Below, piece after piece: positions 34,543 through 43,480 of a DNA stretch of 56,091 nt. A program made the translations under genes and the position numbers. This DNA comes from JAAYZH01 sp964479695 (GTDB lineage: Bacteria > Bacillota > Clostridia > Saccharofermentanales > Fastidiosipilaceae). The notes beneath the pieces were generated by a model. The model searched no databases. It was not told the origin of the DNA and worked only from the letters and a program-made list of their open reading frames with translations. Where the stretch lies: contig CAYZSO010000015.1 in the NCBI GenBank assembly GCA_964479695.1, forward strand, positions 1 through 56,091, written 5' to 3'. Each line of letters opens with the position of its first letter. The stretch's first letter is position 1.

Positions 34543-35325
34543 ATGGAAACCAGAAAATCAAATCAGTATTTGCGCCTGACAATTGGCGTTCTGAGCACGC
34601 TTATGGCTGCGGGGGCGCTTTTGTGGTTCATGAAAAGGCCAATCTTTTCGTTTGCACCTTTTTCAAAGGACATCCTGAACTTCTACCTGAATTACGAATT
34701 GAGTACGATCTTGGTGGCGCTTGCGCTCCTGGTGATCTTGTATTTTCTGGCGGATCGGGTGAGGCTCTCCTACTTGACACTTCGAAATATCAAAGGCGTC
34801 ATGCATCCATCTCGACTTATTGGTGTGACTAAACCGGATCGTTGGGAGAAGTCTGGCTGGAGTATTGGTCTGATTATCACTGTTGTAACAGGTGTTGTGC
34901 TCTATTTTCAAACCAGAGACTTAGGTTATGACTTCAAACTCTGGCCTAATTTGCTGATGGCGATCCCACTGGCTCTGGCCAACTCTTTCACGGAGGAAGT
35001 TATCTTCCGTTTGTCTTTTGTTACTTTGGGTGTCAATGCCGGCGCTGATGTTGGTGTTGGTGGTGGTGGTGAGGTTAGCGGTTTAAATCCGGCTGCTTTG
35101 CACAAAGCCACCCTATTTATGGGTTCCGTGGTTTTTGGAGCTATTCACTATTGGGGCGCGGCACCGCGTGGCATATTCGGATCGCTGCTTGCCGCTTGGA
35201 TCGGCTATTTCCTGACGAAATCGATGCTGGAAACAAAAGGCTTCTTCTGGGCGTGGCTCATTCATTTCGCACAGGACGTCGTGATCATGATTTTCTTGTT
35301 TAATACTCTCTCGTCACCATTGTGA
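34543..35325 (+). CDS. CPBP-family intramembrane metalloprotease
   Basis: A 260-residue multi-pass membrane protein of the CAAX protease and bacteriocin-processing (Abi) family. The three conserved motifs are present: EEVIFRLSF (Glu-Glu-X3-Arg), FGAIHYWGA (Phe-X3-His) and WLIHFAQD (His-X3-Asp variant). A Gly/Val-rich loop after motif 1 (GADVGVGGGGEVSG) looks like low-complexity expansion. Start ATG 34543 after TAGGAGAAAAGT. The target is unknown; there is no bacteriocin gene next to it. Confidence 0.9.
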   Translation: METRKSNQYLRLTIGVLSTLMAAGALLWFMKRPIFSFAPFSKDILNFYLNYELSTILVALALLVILYFLADRVRLSYLTLRNIKGVMHPSRLIGVTKPDRWEKSGWSIGLIITVVTGVVLYFQTRDLGYDFKLWPNLLMAIPLALANSFTEEVIFRLSFVTLGVNAGADVGVGGGGEVSGLNPAALHKATLFMGSVVFGAIHYWGAAPRGIFGSLLAAWIGYFLTKSMLETKGFFWAWLIHFAQDVVIMIFLFNTLSSPL

Positions 35326-35395
35326 GCTGAGATTAGTTGAGTTGAGTTGAGTTGTGATTAGAAGGTGCGGTTTTGGCGGCGTATTGTTTCAAAGC

Positions 35396-35429
35396 CACTA
35401 CATAAGTTTATTTTTAAACATATGTAGTG
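35396..35429. repeat. CTACATAAGTTT palindrome inside island E
   Basis: CACTACATAAGTTTATT faces AAACATATGTAGTG. It is identical to the copy at 29337 and sits at the same point in the unit array. Confidence 0.75.
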
Positions 35430-35512
35430 ATTTATTGATGGCGGAGCGGTTTTGGCGGCGTATTCTTCCTGAATTTCTTCTTCGGTGCTTGGGGTAATTG
35501 TTATCTTGTTTG

Positions 35513-35746
35513 CAGATTGGTTGGGATCAGGAAACTTGCGACATCGGATTGACAGACTCAGCACTTTAAAAGATATTTTCCTCTTGGTTCCATGCTTATC
35601 ACAGACCGTGTAGCCGTCGAGGTCAGTATTCATTCAATAATTCTGTCTTCAGGTCAGTAATCATTCATCTGGCTGCAAAATAAGTGGCAAGATCATTTCT
35701 GGAAATATTTGTTGTCGCAAGTTTCCCGATCCGAACCAGTTTGGAA
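35513..35746 (+). repeat. 234-bp core element (copy E)
   Basis: Left end GGGATCAGGAAACTTGCGACA (as GGGATCAGG and AAACTTGCGACA) and right end TGTCGCAAGTTTCCCGATCC match at most positions as inverted repeats. The internal GTCAGTATTCATTCA (35622) and GTCAGTAATCATTCA (35653) are 31 bp apart. Confidence 0.8.
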
Positions 35747-36103
35747 ATCTATTTGGGCTTGGTTAGCGCTTGGTTAGCACTTGGATGGCGCAAAATAGAG
35801 ACTAAGACAAATTAATCTTGCAATTTCACATGTTGTATAAAATAGATTAGTAGTTACATAGAGCCATTCTGGTACACTTTGCGTCATATCTTCTGGATGA
35901 TAATTATATATCGAAAGATAATTAATTACCCACTTCACTCACTGAACTAGAACACCAGCGAACCACCATTAGGAACCACACGCCGCAAATGCGCGCTCCT
36001 TCACCAACCGAACTAGAACACCAGCGAACCACCACTAGGAGCCACACGCCATAAGTGCAGGCCCCCCCGGGATCCTCGTCCGCGCCTTTTCAAAGCCACT
36101 ACA

Positions 36104-36139
36104 CCACTACATAAGTTTAATTTTAAACTTATGTAGTGG
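36104..36139. repeat. CTACATAAGTTTAA palindrome closing island E
   Basis: CCACTACATAAGTTTAA is followed by its exact complement ending TATGTAGTGG. It may terminate the minus-strand CBM9-like gene. Confidence 0.8.
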
Positions 36140-36155
36140 CCAAACACACTCCTAG

Positions 36156-36773
36156 TTAAGCAAAATCAACAATCAGCTCACCGAAGTCGTAGGGTCTGTG
36201 AAAATCGGGGGTTTCGCTCGTAACCGGATTCCAAGAAGAGTAGTGGGGAGTGGCGGTATCGTCGCCGCATTTGTAAAAGTTGGCGCGGGTTACGGTTGTG
36301 GGCGTGATGCCAAGTTCAGACAGTAAAGAAAAGGGCAGCCGGAAACAGATGGCCCAACCTGATTCGTCAATGGAGGATTCGACGGATAAATCCGTTTTGT
36401 CGTAAGCAAAAAGGTGACGGTGTCCGCGGTCAGGGCCGTATTTGACGTGGAGAATGCCGGCCGCGTTGAATTCAAAGTTGAAGTAGTCGGGTTTGGTGAT
36501 GTCAGGGGACCAGAAGAATTCGAGGCAGGAATCCAGGTGGACGGGGCCGCCTTCTTCGGTGATGCGGATGGTGACTGGCGATTCGTTGGATTTTAGGCGG
36601 ATGTGTAGGGCGTCGTCAGTCTGCAGGAGTTGGAATTGGCTGGAGTAGAAGATAGGATAGGACTCTGGCCAAAGATGCTGATCGAGGGGGTGGGGGGCGG
36701 CTTTGGCCCAAGCATCTGAGGTGAGAGAGAGGTCAGCGGATGGGTGTGCGCGCCGAATCTGATATTGCTTCAT
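36156..36773 (-). CDS. Carbohydrate-binding family 9-like protein
   Basis: A 205-residue protein resembling the CBM9-like domain: LRLKSNESPVTIR, then VHLDSCLEFFWSPD, YFNFEFNAAGILHVKYG and the C-terminal WNPVTSETPDFHRPYDFGELIV. These proteins bind sugar ends. No signal peptide is present, so it would act in the cytosol. Start ATG 36773 after CAGGAGGTCCCC. It is divergent from murQ and shares that control region, so a role in muropeptide sugar handling is possible. Two palindrome-like sites (36664, 36708) lie in its coding region. Confidence 0.82.
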   Translation of the reverse strand: MKQYQIRRAHPSADLSLTSDAWAKAAPHPLDQHLWPESYPIFYSSQFQLLQTDDALHIRLKSNESPVTIRITEEGGPVHLDSCLEFFWSPDITKPDYFNFEFNAAGILHVKYGPDRGHRHLFAYDKTDLSVESSIDESGWAICFRLPFSLLSELGITPTTVTRANFYKCGDDTATPHYSSWNPVTSETPDFHRPYDFGELIVDFA

Positions 36774-36839
36774 GGGGACCTCCTGAGGGTTGTGATGGCT
36801 TGATTATTCCACGTGGAGCGGCGATTGTAAAATTCGGTT

Positions 36840-36852
36840 GAAATAAAGTTTC
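36840..36852. promoter_or_regulatory. Candidate MurR operator (murQ side)
   Basis: GAAATAAAGTTTC is a GAAA-N5-TTTC dyad preceded by TT and followed by TTAAA. It lies 18 bp upstream of the murQ -35. A copy with one change, GAAATAATGTTTC, lies at 47062 before anmK and nagZ. A second AAGTTTC (36879) overlaps the promoter spacer. Confidence 0.6.
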
Positions 36853-36870
36853 TTAAATTTTTAGATTTTG

Positions 36871-36899
36871 TTGACAAAAAGTTTCACCAATGCTATTTT
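36871..36899 (+). promoter_or_regulatory. murQ operon promoter
   Basis: TTGACA (36871-36876), 17-bp spacer, TATTTT (36894-36899) with a TGC extended -10. The transcript would have a leader of about 240 nt containing degenerate AACGGCAAAC-type repeats before the murQ start. Confidence 0.75.
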
Positions 36900-37146
36900 G
36901 AATAAAAGAGCCGCTGACGAAATTTGTTTCTTCAAGTAAAACGACAATGAACGGTTGCTTCGGTGGCGAGCAAAGGGGCTGGCTTGTGCGGATTGGGCTG
37001 ATGCTTAATCGGCAGTTGAGCGGCGTAGGCTAATGACAAATAGCAAACTGCCAACGGCGCAAGTCAACAGCCAACAGCAAACGGCAAATGCGCAGGTAGG
37101 CAAGTGACAAACGCCAACGGCAAACAAGCATCAAGGAGAGGTACAC

Positions 37147-38142
37147 GTGCTGCAATTATCGGAGATTAGTACAGAACAGTCGAATAACAAGAGTACTTCC
37201 ATCGATCAGATGAGCACGGCGGATATGCTGCGGCTTATCAACGAGGAAGATCAGACTGTTGCGGATGCGGTGAAAAAAGTGATTCCGCAGGTGGCTTTTG
37301 CAGTCGATGAGATTCATGAGCGCATGGAGCGCGGAGGGCGGCTGATCTATATAGGCAGCGGAACTTCCGGGCGGATGGGTGTTTTGGATGCCGCGGAGCT
37401 TCCGCCGACTTACGGTACTTCTCCGGATGAGATTTTCGCGATTATGGCGGGCGGCCGCGATGCGATGTTTATTGCAGTTGAGGGAGCCGAGGACGATTAC
37501 GAGCAGGGCCAGGCCGATCTCGCCGCGCATGAAATTACTGAGAACGACTCCGTGCTGGGGATTGCAGCAAGTGGGCGGACACCTTATGTGTTGGGAGCGT
37601 TGGCTTTGGCCAAAGCCGCCGGAGCCCTCACCCTCGCGCTGACGTCAGTTCTGGGTTCCCCGGTTGCTGAGGCTGTGGCGGTCGCGATTGTTCCTGAGAC
37701 GGGGCCAGAGGTGGTCACGGGATCGACGAGAATGAAGAGCGGCACGGCCCAAAAAATGGTGCTGAACATGTTGTCGACCGCCCTGATGATCAAACAAGGT
37801 AAAGTGTTCGGCAACTTGATGGTGGATGTCAAAGCCAGCAACGAAAAACTTCACCACCGCGCAATTGGCATTGTCCAAGGCGTTTCCGGCTGCACGGCTG
37901 AGGAGGCAAAAACCCTCCTCGAAGCGGCCGACATGCATGCAAAAACCGCCATCGTCATGTACTGGCACAAGCTCAGCGCTGCCGATGCGAGACAAAAATT
38001 AGCCGAAGTCGGCGGACAACTCAGCGCCCTGGTCCCCACGACCGGCACCACAACTAGCGCCCCAACCGCCGCCACTGCCGGCGCCACGACAGGCGCTGCA
38101 ACCGGTTCCACAACCAGCGCTACGACCGGCGCCGCTGACTAA
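37147..38142 (+). CDS. murQ: N-acetylmuramic acid 6-phosphate etherase
   Basis: A 331-residue SIS-domain lyase that removes D-lactate from MurNAc-6-phosphate, giving GlcNAc-6-phosphate. Family signatures are IYIGSGTSGRMGVLDAAELP, ENDSVLGIAASGRTPYVLGA and VTGSTRMKSGTAQKMVLNML. The start is GTG 37147 behind AAGGAGAGG. The last 35 residues are an Ala/Thr/Gly repeat (TTGTTTSAPTAATAGATTG...) that is not part of the fold and reflects a minisatellite. It heads the operon murQ-namZ-binding protein-permease-permease. An exact palindrome at 37604 encodes ALAKAA. Confidence 0.96.
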   Translation: MLQLSEISTEQSNNKSTSIDQMSTADMLRLINEEDQTVADAVKKVIPQVAFAVDEIHERMERGGRLIYIGSGTSGRMGVLDAAELPPTYGTSPDEIFAIMAGGRDAMFIAVEGAEDDYEQGQADLAAHEITENDSVLGIAASGRTPYVLGALALAKAAGALTLALTSVLGSPVAEAVAVAIVPETGPEVVTGSTRMKSGTAQKMVLNMLSTALMIKQGKVFGNLMVDVKASNEKLHHRAIGIVQGVSGCTAEEAKTLLEAADMHAKTAIVMYWHKLSAADARQKLAEVGGQLSALVPTTGTTTSAPTAATAGATTGAATGSTTSATTGAAD

Positions 38143-38203
38143 ACAACTGCGCGATTCGCGGCTAACGGCGCTTGATAGGAAATATACGAGGAAACAAGCG
38201 AAA

Positions 38204-39430
38204 ATGAAACTTGTATTGAGCGGAATTGATACTTGGGAGAGGGGGCAGGTTACATTGCCTGACTTTCGTTACGGGCTTGTCACGTCGAGTGCTGCCCGCA
38301 CGTTGGAAGGCAAATCCAGCCGAGCGCTTCTGCATGAGAAGTTGACCATGACGTGGCTTTTCAGCCCGGAACATGGTCTGGACGGCACAGCAAAAGAAGG
38401 CGAGTCGGTCGGCAATGGCCTTGACCCTTTGACGGGCCTTCCGGTCTACAGTCTTTACCAACACCAAGCGGCCGGCATGGCAGCAAACACAAACCTGCAA
38501 AGCGGCACTCAACAAGCCGACGCCACCGACACAAAAGAAAACCCACAAGGCGGCAAGCTGATTCCGGAGCCTATTTTGGCTGACATGGATTGCTTCCTCT
38601 ATGACCTCCCGGATTTGGGTGTGCGTTATTACACATACATCAGCACGCTCCTGCAGATCATCGACGTTTGCGAAGCCAGCAGCAAGCCGCTCATCATCTT
38701 GGATCGCCCTTGCTTGCTCGGGGGAGAGGTGGTGGAGGGGGTGGCTTTGGCCAAAGCCGACTTCTCCTTCGTTGGTGCCTATAGTTTGCCTGTTCGCTAT
38801 GGGTTGACTGCGGGGGAGTTGGCCACACTTTATTGCCGTGAACAGAGATACCGCTTGGTGCCTCAGATCATTCGTGTGAGCGGGTGGAGTAGGGCGGAGA
38901 CGATTTTTGAGACGGGGCGGGTTTTCGACATCATGAGCCCCAACATGCCGAATCAGGAGTCGGCGCTTCTTTATCCCGGCACTTGCCTGATTGAGGGGAC
39001 AAACCTCAGCGAAGGGCGGGGCACGGCGCGGCCGTTTAGCTGGTTTGGTGCGCCGTGGCTGGATGCGGAAATGATTGTGAAAGATTTGAACCAATTGGCT
39101 CATCCGGGCTTGGCCTTGCGGCCCACAGGTTTCGTTCCGTCTGCATCGAAATATGCAGGGGAGGCATGCCGAGGCATTGCTCTTGAAGTGACAGAGCCTG
39201 GTGAAGTTCGGGCGGTGGCCTTTATGATGGAGGCGATTGGCCTGATCAAGAATCGCTATCCGGATAAATTTTCTTTCCCGCGCTTCGACGGCGCTGACGT
39301 GCCTTTCATGCAGCGCCTGGTCGGGCGGGAGCTCGCGGCTGCCGAGTGGCCAATCCAGGATTTCAGCGAGCTTGAGGCCAGAGGCACGGCTGCCTTTCGC
39401 ACGCGAACCAAAGACTTGTTGATTTATTGA
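38204..39430 (+). CDS. namZ: DUF1343 exo-beta-N-acetylmuramidase
   Basis: A 408-residue member of DUF1343, the family of NamZ, which releases terminal MurNAc from peptidoglycan fragments. Diagnostic stretches are FSPEHGLDG, DLPDLGVRYYTYISTL, ILDRPCLLGG, SPNMPNQESALLYPGTCLIE and GTNLSEGRGTARPFSWFGAP. Unlike secreted NamZ of Bacillus it has no signal peptide here, so it probably works in the cytosol on imported disaccharide or muropeptide. Start ATG 38204 with AGGAAA upstream. It lies 61 bp after murQ. Exact palindrome at 38745 (VALAKAD). A Gln/Asn/Thr-rich insert (about 92-116) looks disordered. Confidence 0.93.
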   Translation: MKLVLSGIDTWERGQVTLPDFRYGLVTSSAARTLEGKSSRALLHEKLTMTWLFSPEHGLDGTAKEGESVGNGLDPLTGLPVYSLYQHQAAGMAANTNLQSGTQQADATDTKENPQGGKLIPEPILADMDCFLYDLPDLGVRYYTYISTLLQIIDVCEASSKPLIILDRPCLLGGEVVEGVALAKADFSFVGAYSLPVRYGLTAGELATLYCREQRYRLVPQIIRVSGWSRAETIFETGRVFDIMSPNMPNQESALLYPGTCLIEGTNLSEGRGTARPFSWFGAPWLDAEMIVKDLNQLAHPGLALRPTGFVPSASKYAGEACRGIALEVTEPGEVRAVAFMMEAIGLIKNRYPDKFSFPRFDGADVPFMQRLVGRELAAAEWPIQDFSELEARGTAAFRTRTKDLLIY

Positions 39431-39563
39431 TATATTGATAGCGAAACAACATGAAACGACATGAACTGACATGAAACGATATGAACTGGGATGATTGTTC
39501 GGAGATTAGGGACCGGACTTTGTCAAATATAGAACTTTAAACCAAACACAGGAGGTAGAAAGA

Positions 39564-41192
39564 ATGAAACGCACCCTAAGAAAAAGTCTGACGGCGGCTT
39601 TGGCCGTACTAGTAACGACCTCGGTCGTGGCTGCTTGCGGACAGACGAGTAACACGACAACCGGGACTCCGGGGACAACGCCTGATGGCACAACCGTTCA
39701 GGGTGAGACCCAGGGGGGAACAAGCGCACCGACAGGAGAGAAGATCAAGATTTCTCTGACTTACTCGGACAACCCGACGCTGCCATTCAAAACGGATTGG
39801 CTCACCGTGCAAACTGTTCAGGAAAAAGCCAACGTTGAGCTGCAGTTTGAAGTGATTCCGATTGCGGATTACCAGACGAAACTTTCGCTGATGCTGAACA
39901 CGCAGGACAATATTCCGGATGTGCTTCTCTACCAGTCCACAGGTGGGGAGAATGCGGCTTTGGCCTTAAACGGAGCGATTGTCCCGATCTCGGACTACGC
40001 GGACTGGACCCCGAACTTCAATCAGACGGTTGAGGCTTTCGGACTTCAGGATGAGGTTGCGGACAAGAACTTGAAGGATGGCAAGCGCTACTACATGCCT
40101 TCGCTCTTCGACAAACAGTTCTATGATGGCGGTCTCATTTTGCGTGAAGATTATCTGACGGAGAAGGGGCTCGAGGCTCCGAAAACGTACGATGATCTCT
40201 ACACCATCGCTAAGCAGTACAAGAGCGAGAATCCGGATTCGTACCCGATTTTGCCGCTTGTTGGTGCGCGCGTGCTCTATCGTATGACGATGCCTTCTTT
40301 CGGCGTGAGTCTTGGCCAAAACGCGGCGTCCGGCACTTGGGTCCTCTCTTACGACTATGAGAATAAGAATTACTTCGCCGGCGCGATCAGCGACCAGTAC
40401 AAGGAGTACCTGACTTTCTTCAACAAGCTTTATGCTGAGGGTTTACTGGATCCTGAGTTCTTGGGCCCGATTGACGGCGATGCTTGGGCACAGAAGATGG
40501 CGACCGGCCAGGCGATGGCGACTTGGGCTTATTATGACCAAATCGGCGGCGTTGAAAGTGCTTCGACGATTGACGGCTTCAAGCTGAATCTGTATCCGGC
40601 TCTCGAAGGTCCTGCTGGCGCTCACCATCAACCGAAGAGCCGCCTCGGCGCGGGTCCTCTCTTCCCGGCGAAGACTGCTGAGAGAGATGATTTCGAGCAG
40701 GTTGTTCGGAAAATTGATGAGGTTTTCTTCAGCGAAGAAATGTCCAAAATCTGGAACCTCGGCGTCGAAGGCACAACCTACACGATGGATGGCGACAAAA
40801 TTGTCTATTCAGATGACATCACCAGTTCCCCTGACGGTATCTACAAGACCATGCAGGTGAAGTACGGCGCGGGCTCTGACGTGACGCAAATGGTCTGGCA
40901 CTTCGATCGTGAAATGACCAAATACGATGAGAACTACGCTAAGATCAACCAGGAAGTGGCTGCTATGGATGATGTTATCCAGCCAATTCCCCCGACTCCC
41001 CTCTTCGACGAACTGACGGCGGACGAAGCATCGACGCTGCAGACGCCTTTGGCCGACAAATTCGAAGTCTGGGCCAGTGACTTCATCATTGGCAACAAGA
41101 GTCTCGACACGGATTGGGACACCTACGTGAACGAAATGAAGGACCAAGGCATTGAAACCATGGTCGAGCTCTACAACAACAATTTGCGCTAA
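39564..41192 (+). CDS. ABC transporter solute-binding lipoprotein (LipO/YtcQ-like)
   Basis: A 542-residue binding protein. The signal peptide ends VVAAC with lipidation at Cys25, then a Thr/Gly linker. The mature part (ISLTYSDNPTLPFKTDWLTVQ...) and the size above 500 residues match the binding proteins that pair with LplB/YtcP-type permeases for oligosaccharides. Excellent site: AGGAGGTAGAAAGA before ATG. Given its place behind murQ and namZ, MurNAc-GlcNAc or a muropeptide is the most likely ligand (inference). Confidence 0.93.
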   Translation: MKRTLRKSLTAALAVLVTTSVVAACGQTSNTTTGTPGTTPDGTTVQGETQGGTSAPTGEKIKISLTYSDNPTLPFKTDWLTVQTVQEKANVELQFEVIPIADYQTKLSLMLNTQDNIPDVLLYQSTGGENAALALNGAIVPISDYADWTPNFNQTVEAFGLQDEVADKNLKDGKRYYMPSLFDKQFYDGGLILREDYLTEKGLEAPKTYDDLYTIAKQYKSENPDSYPILPLVGARVLYRMTMPSFGVSLGQNAASGTWVLSYDYENKNYFAGAISDQYKEYLTFFNKLYAEGLLDPEFLGPIDGDAWAQKMATGQAMATWAYYDQIGGVESASTIDGFKLNLYPALEGPAGAHHQPKSRLGAGPLFPAKTAERDDFEQVVRKIDEVFFSEEMSKIWNLGVEGTTYTMDGDKIVYSDDITSSPDGIYKTMQVKYGAGSDVTQMVWHFDREMTKYDENYAKINQEVAAMDDVIQPIPPTPLFDELTADEASTLQTPLADKFEVWASDFIIGNKSLDTDWDTYVNEMKDQGIETMVELYNNNLR

Positions 41193-41376
41193 ACTCTGAG
41201 CGATGCTCTGAGCGATGCTCTGAGTGATGCTGGGAACAAAGTTACATATGGGCGGCTTTGGCCACGAGACCTTGAGGTTTAAGAATCGAGGTTTGAGGTT
41301 CGAAGTTTGAGGTTCGAGGCTCGAGGTTTGAGGTTTGAGGTTCGAGGTTCGAGGCTGAGGCTGCCCTTCTTGAAAT
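41193..41376 (+). repeat. Two minisatellites between binding protein and permease
   Basis: GCTCTGAGCGAT units of about 12 bp (41196-41230) and about eleven degenerate 7-bp units of the type GAGGTTC/GAGGTTT (41270-41355). A palindrome-like GGCGGCTTTGGCCACG lies at 41251. The array could vary the spacing between co-transcribed genes. Confidence 0.85.
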
Positions 41377-41409
41377 ATGCACGCGACACGCGAGAGAGGT
41401 ACTATCCCC

Positions 41410-42363
41410 ATGGCACAAGACCCCGGTTTTAACCCGAATGCAATTAAGCGAAAAAGCTCGGGCCAAAGATATTTTCAGCGGTACTGGCAGCTCTATGCCA
41501 TGATGATCTTGCCGCTGCTCTATTTCCTGATTTTTAAGTACGGGCCCATGTTCGGCAACGTCTTGGCGTTTCGACGCTACTCACCGGGCAAAGGCCCCTG
41601 GGGTGTTCAGTGGGTGGGGTTCACGTACTTCGAGAGATTTATGAGGGATCCTTCCTTCTGGCGCGCATTCCGTAACACATTGATTTTGTCGATCGGTAAT
41701 TTGGTGTTCAGTTTCCCTTTACCTGTTATTTTTGCGATGTTGCTGAATGAGGTGCAGAACAAACACTATAAGAAATTTGTGCAGACGGTGTCTTACTTGC
41801 CGCGCTTTATTTCAACTGTGGTTGTGATTGCGATCTTGAATGAGCTTTTGGCTCCGACTACAGGTTTGATTAACTTGTTTCTGCAAAATACGTTTGGCAT
41901 GGAGCCGACGATTTACATGCAGGAACCGGAATACTTCCGTCCACTCTATATTGCGAGTGGTGCTTGGCAGTTTACCGGCTGGACCGCCATCATTTATATG
42001 GCTGCGATCAGCGGAATCAGTCAGGATCTTTATGAGGCAGCCTCGATTGATGGGGCGGGCCGATTCCAAAAAATGGCTTATATTACGTTTCCCTCGATTT
42101 TGCCGACAATTATGGTGATGTTGATTCTGGAAGTTGGGCGGCTGCTGAGTCTGGGCTTTGAGAAAGTCTTGCTTATGTACAGTCCCAGAAATGCCGAAGT
42201 TGCGGACATCATTGACACGTTGGTGTACCGAACCGGTTTGGCTACGGGTCGAAATTATTCTTATGCGACCGCCATCGGTTTGTTCAGCGGCGTGATTGGT
42301 GTCATTCTTGTGTCTAGTTCGAATTACCTGTCCAGGAAATTCACGGATTCCAGTATCTATTAA
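41410..42363 (+). CDS. ABC transporter permease, LplB/YtcP-type
   Basis: A 317-residue permease with six membrane segments (first: LYAMMILPLLYFLIFKYGPM) and the EAA loop AASIDGAGRFQKMAYITFPSIL. The FKYGPMFG motif after the first helix is typical of LplB-type permeases. ATG 41410 follows GAGAGAGGT; the frame is open upstream to 41377 but without support. Confidence 0.92.
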   Translation: MAQDPGFNPNAIKRKSSGQRYFQRYWQLYAMMILPLLYFLIFKYGPMFGNVLAFRRYSPGKGPWGVQWVGFTYFERFMRDPSFWRAFRNTLILSIGNLVFSFPLPVIFAMLLNEVQNKHYKKFVQTVSYLPRFISTVVVIAILNELLAPTTGLINLFLQNTFGMEPTIYMQEPEYFRPLYIASGAWQFTGWTAIIYMAAISGISQDLYEAASIDGAGRFQKMAYITFPSILPTIMVMLILEVGRLLSLGFEKVLLMYSPRNAEVADIIDTLVYRTGLATGRNYSYATAIGLFSGVIGVILVSSSNYLSRKFTDSSIY

Positions 42364-42375
42364 AGGGGCAGACGT

Positions 42376-43248
42376 ATGAGTAAAATAAGAAAAGTTAACC
42401 GCATCAGAGCCTTTGATGTCCTGGTTTATGTATTGATCACTTTGGCCGTGTTGATCTGGCTTCTGCCTTTCCTGTATATGATCGCGGTTTCGTTCTCCAG
42501 CCCCGGTGCCATTCTGAATGGTAAGGTGTCGTTTTGGCCGGTCGATTTCAATGTGAATGCTTACGAGACGATTTTTAACTACCCGGATTTTTTCAATACG
42601 TATGGCAACACCATTCAGTACACGATTTTCGGTACTGCGATTGCCATGGTTATGACCATCCTGTTTGCGTATCCCTTGAGCAAAGATTTCCTCAAAGGCC
42701 GCAAATTCGTGATGAAACTCGTCATTTTCTCAATGTTCTTCGGCGGTGGTCTGATTCCGAATTACCTCCTGATCTCAACGCTCGGGCTGACGAATACCAA
42801 GTTTGCGATTATCATTCCGTATGCCATCAACCAGTTTAACCTGATTATCATGGTCAACTTTTTCCGTACCACTCCACGTGAATTGGAAGAAGCCGCGCTC
42901 ATCGATGGTCTCGACTACTTCGGCATCTTGCGGAAGATTGTGGTTCCTTTGGCCAAACCCGCCATCGCCACCATCGCTCTCTATTACGCTGTCTTCTTCT
43001 GGAACGACTGGTTCAACGGCCTCATTTACCTTAAAACGAGCCAATATCCGGTCATGCTGCTGCTTCGCAACATCGTGAACGGCACGGCCGTCATGGGCGA
43101 AACGGCCGGCTCCGCCGACAAGTCGACGATCGGCATCTCGATCAAAGCCGCCGTCATCATCACGTCTACCGTGCCGATCATTGCAATCTACCCATTCTTA
43201 CAGAAGTACTTTGTTAAGGGGATCACGCTGGGTGCCGTCAAAGAATAG
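42376..43248 (+). CDS. ABC transporter permease, LplC/YtcP-type
   Basis: A 290-residue permease with six membrane segments. LIPNYLLISTLGLTNTKFAI and the EAA loop EAALIDGLDYFGILRKIVVPLAKPAI are typical of the LplC group. It starts 12 bp after the first permease behind AAAGGGGCAG. A terminator follows 200 bp later. No ATPase gene is present in the operon. A near-exact palindrome (42947) lies in the EAA loop as PLAKP. Confidence 0.92.
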   Translation: MSKIRKVNRIRAFDVLVYVLITLAVLIWLLPFLYMIAVSFSSPGAILNGKVSFWPVDFNVNAYETIFNYPDFFNTYGNTIQYTIFGTAIAMVMTILFAYPLSKDFLKGRKFVMKLVIFSMFFGGGLIPNYLLISTLGLTNTKFAIIIPYAINQFNLIIMVNFFRTTPRELEEAALIDGLDYFGILRKIVVPLAKPAIATIALYYAVFFWNDWFNGLIYLKTSQYPVMLLLRNIVNGTAVMGETAGSADKSTIGISIKAAVIITSTVPIIAIYPFLQKYFVKGITLGAVKE

Positions 43249-43268
43249 CAGGTCCATTTTTAGACCTG
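43249..43268. other. CAGGTC hairpin after the permease gene
   Basis: CAGGTC-CATTTTTA-GACCTG directly follows the stop codon at 43248. It shares GGTCCATTTTT with the stronger hairpin at 44756, suggesting a small repeat family. Confidence 0.5.
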
Positions 43269-43444
43269 TGCAATTTGCGCGGGGGGCGCTGCCTGGTTTC
43301 GGCGAATTCTTGTACGCAGCCAAGCAAGTTAGGTTTTGTTTGTGATAGTGAATGGATTTTCTGTGTTTGTGTTTGTTGATTATGGAATAAGTTAGTTTTT
43401 TATTAGCGGATATTTTTGTGTCGTCTTGAGTTTATGGGCGCAAG

Positions 43445-43480
43445 AAACACACCTCATTGTAGTTTGTGAGGCGTGTTTTT
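43445..43480 (+). terminator. Rho-independent terminator of the murQ operon
   Basis: AAACACACCTCA (43445-43456) pairs with TGAGGCGTGTTT (43467-43478) with one mismatch, followed by a T-run. The rest of 43249-43689 has no gene; 43640-43695 is a minisatellite of GCTTAGCGGA-type units. Confidence 0.75.

Larger units (their letters stand above)
35367..36139 (+). repeat. Composite non-coding repeat island, copy E
   Basis: The order is a GCGGTTTTGGCGGCGTATTG unit (35367), palindrome (35396-35429), another unit of the same kind (about 35443), the 234-bp core (35513-35746), AT-rich sequence, two 66-bp units beginning GAACTAGAACACCAGCG (35944, 36010), and a closing palindrome (36104-36139) 17 bp after the CBM9-like gene stop. 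No gene is seen. Confidence 0.8.

Noticed and set aside
38162..39472. 436-residue open frame antisense to namZ
   Set aside because: Arg/His-rich translation without motifs, explained by codon bias of the sense gene.
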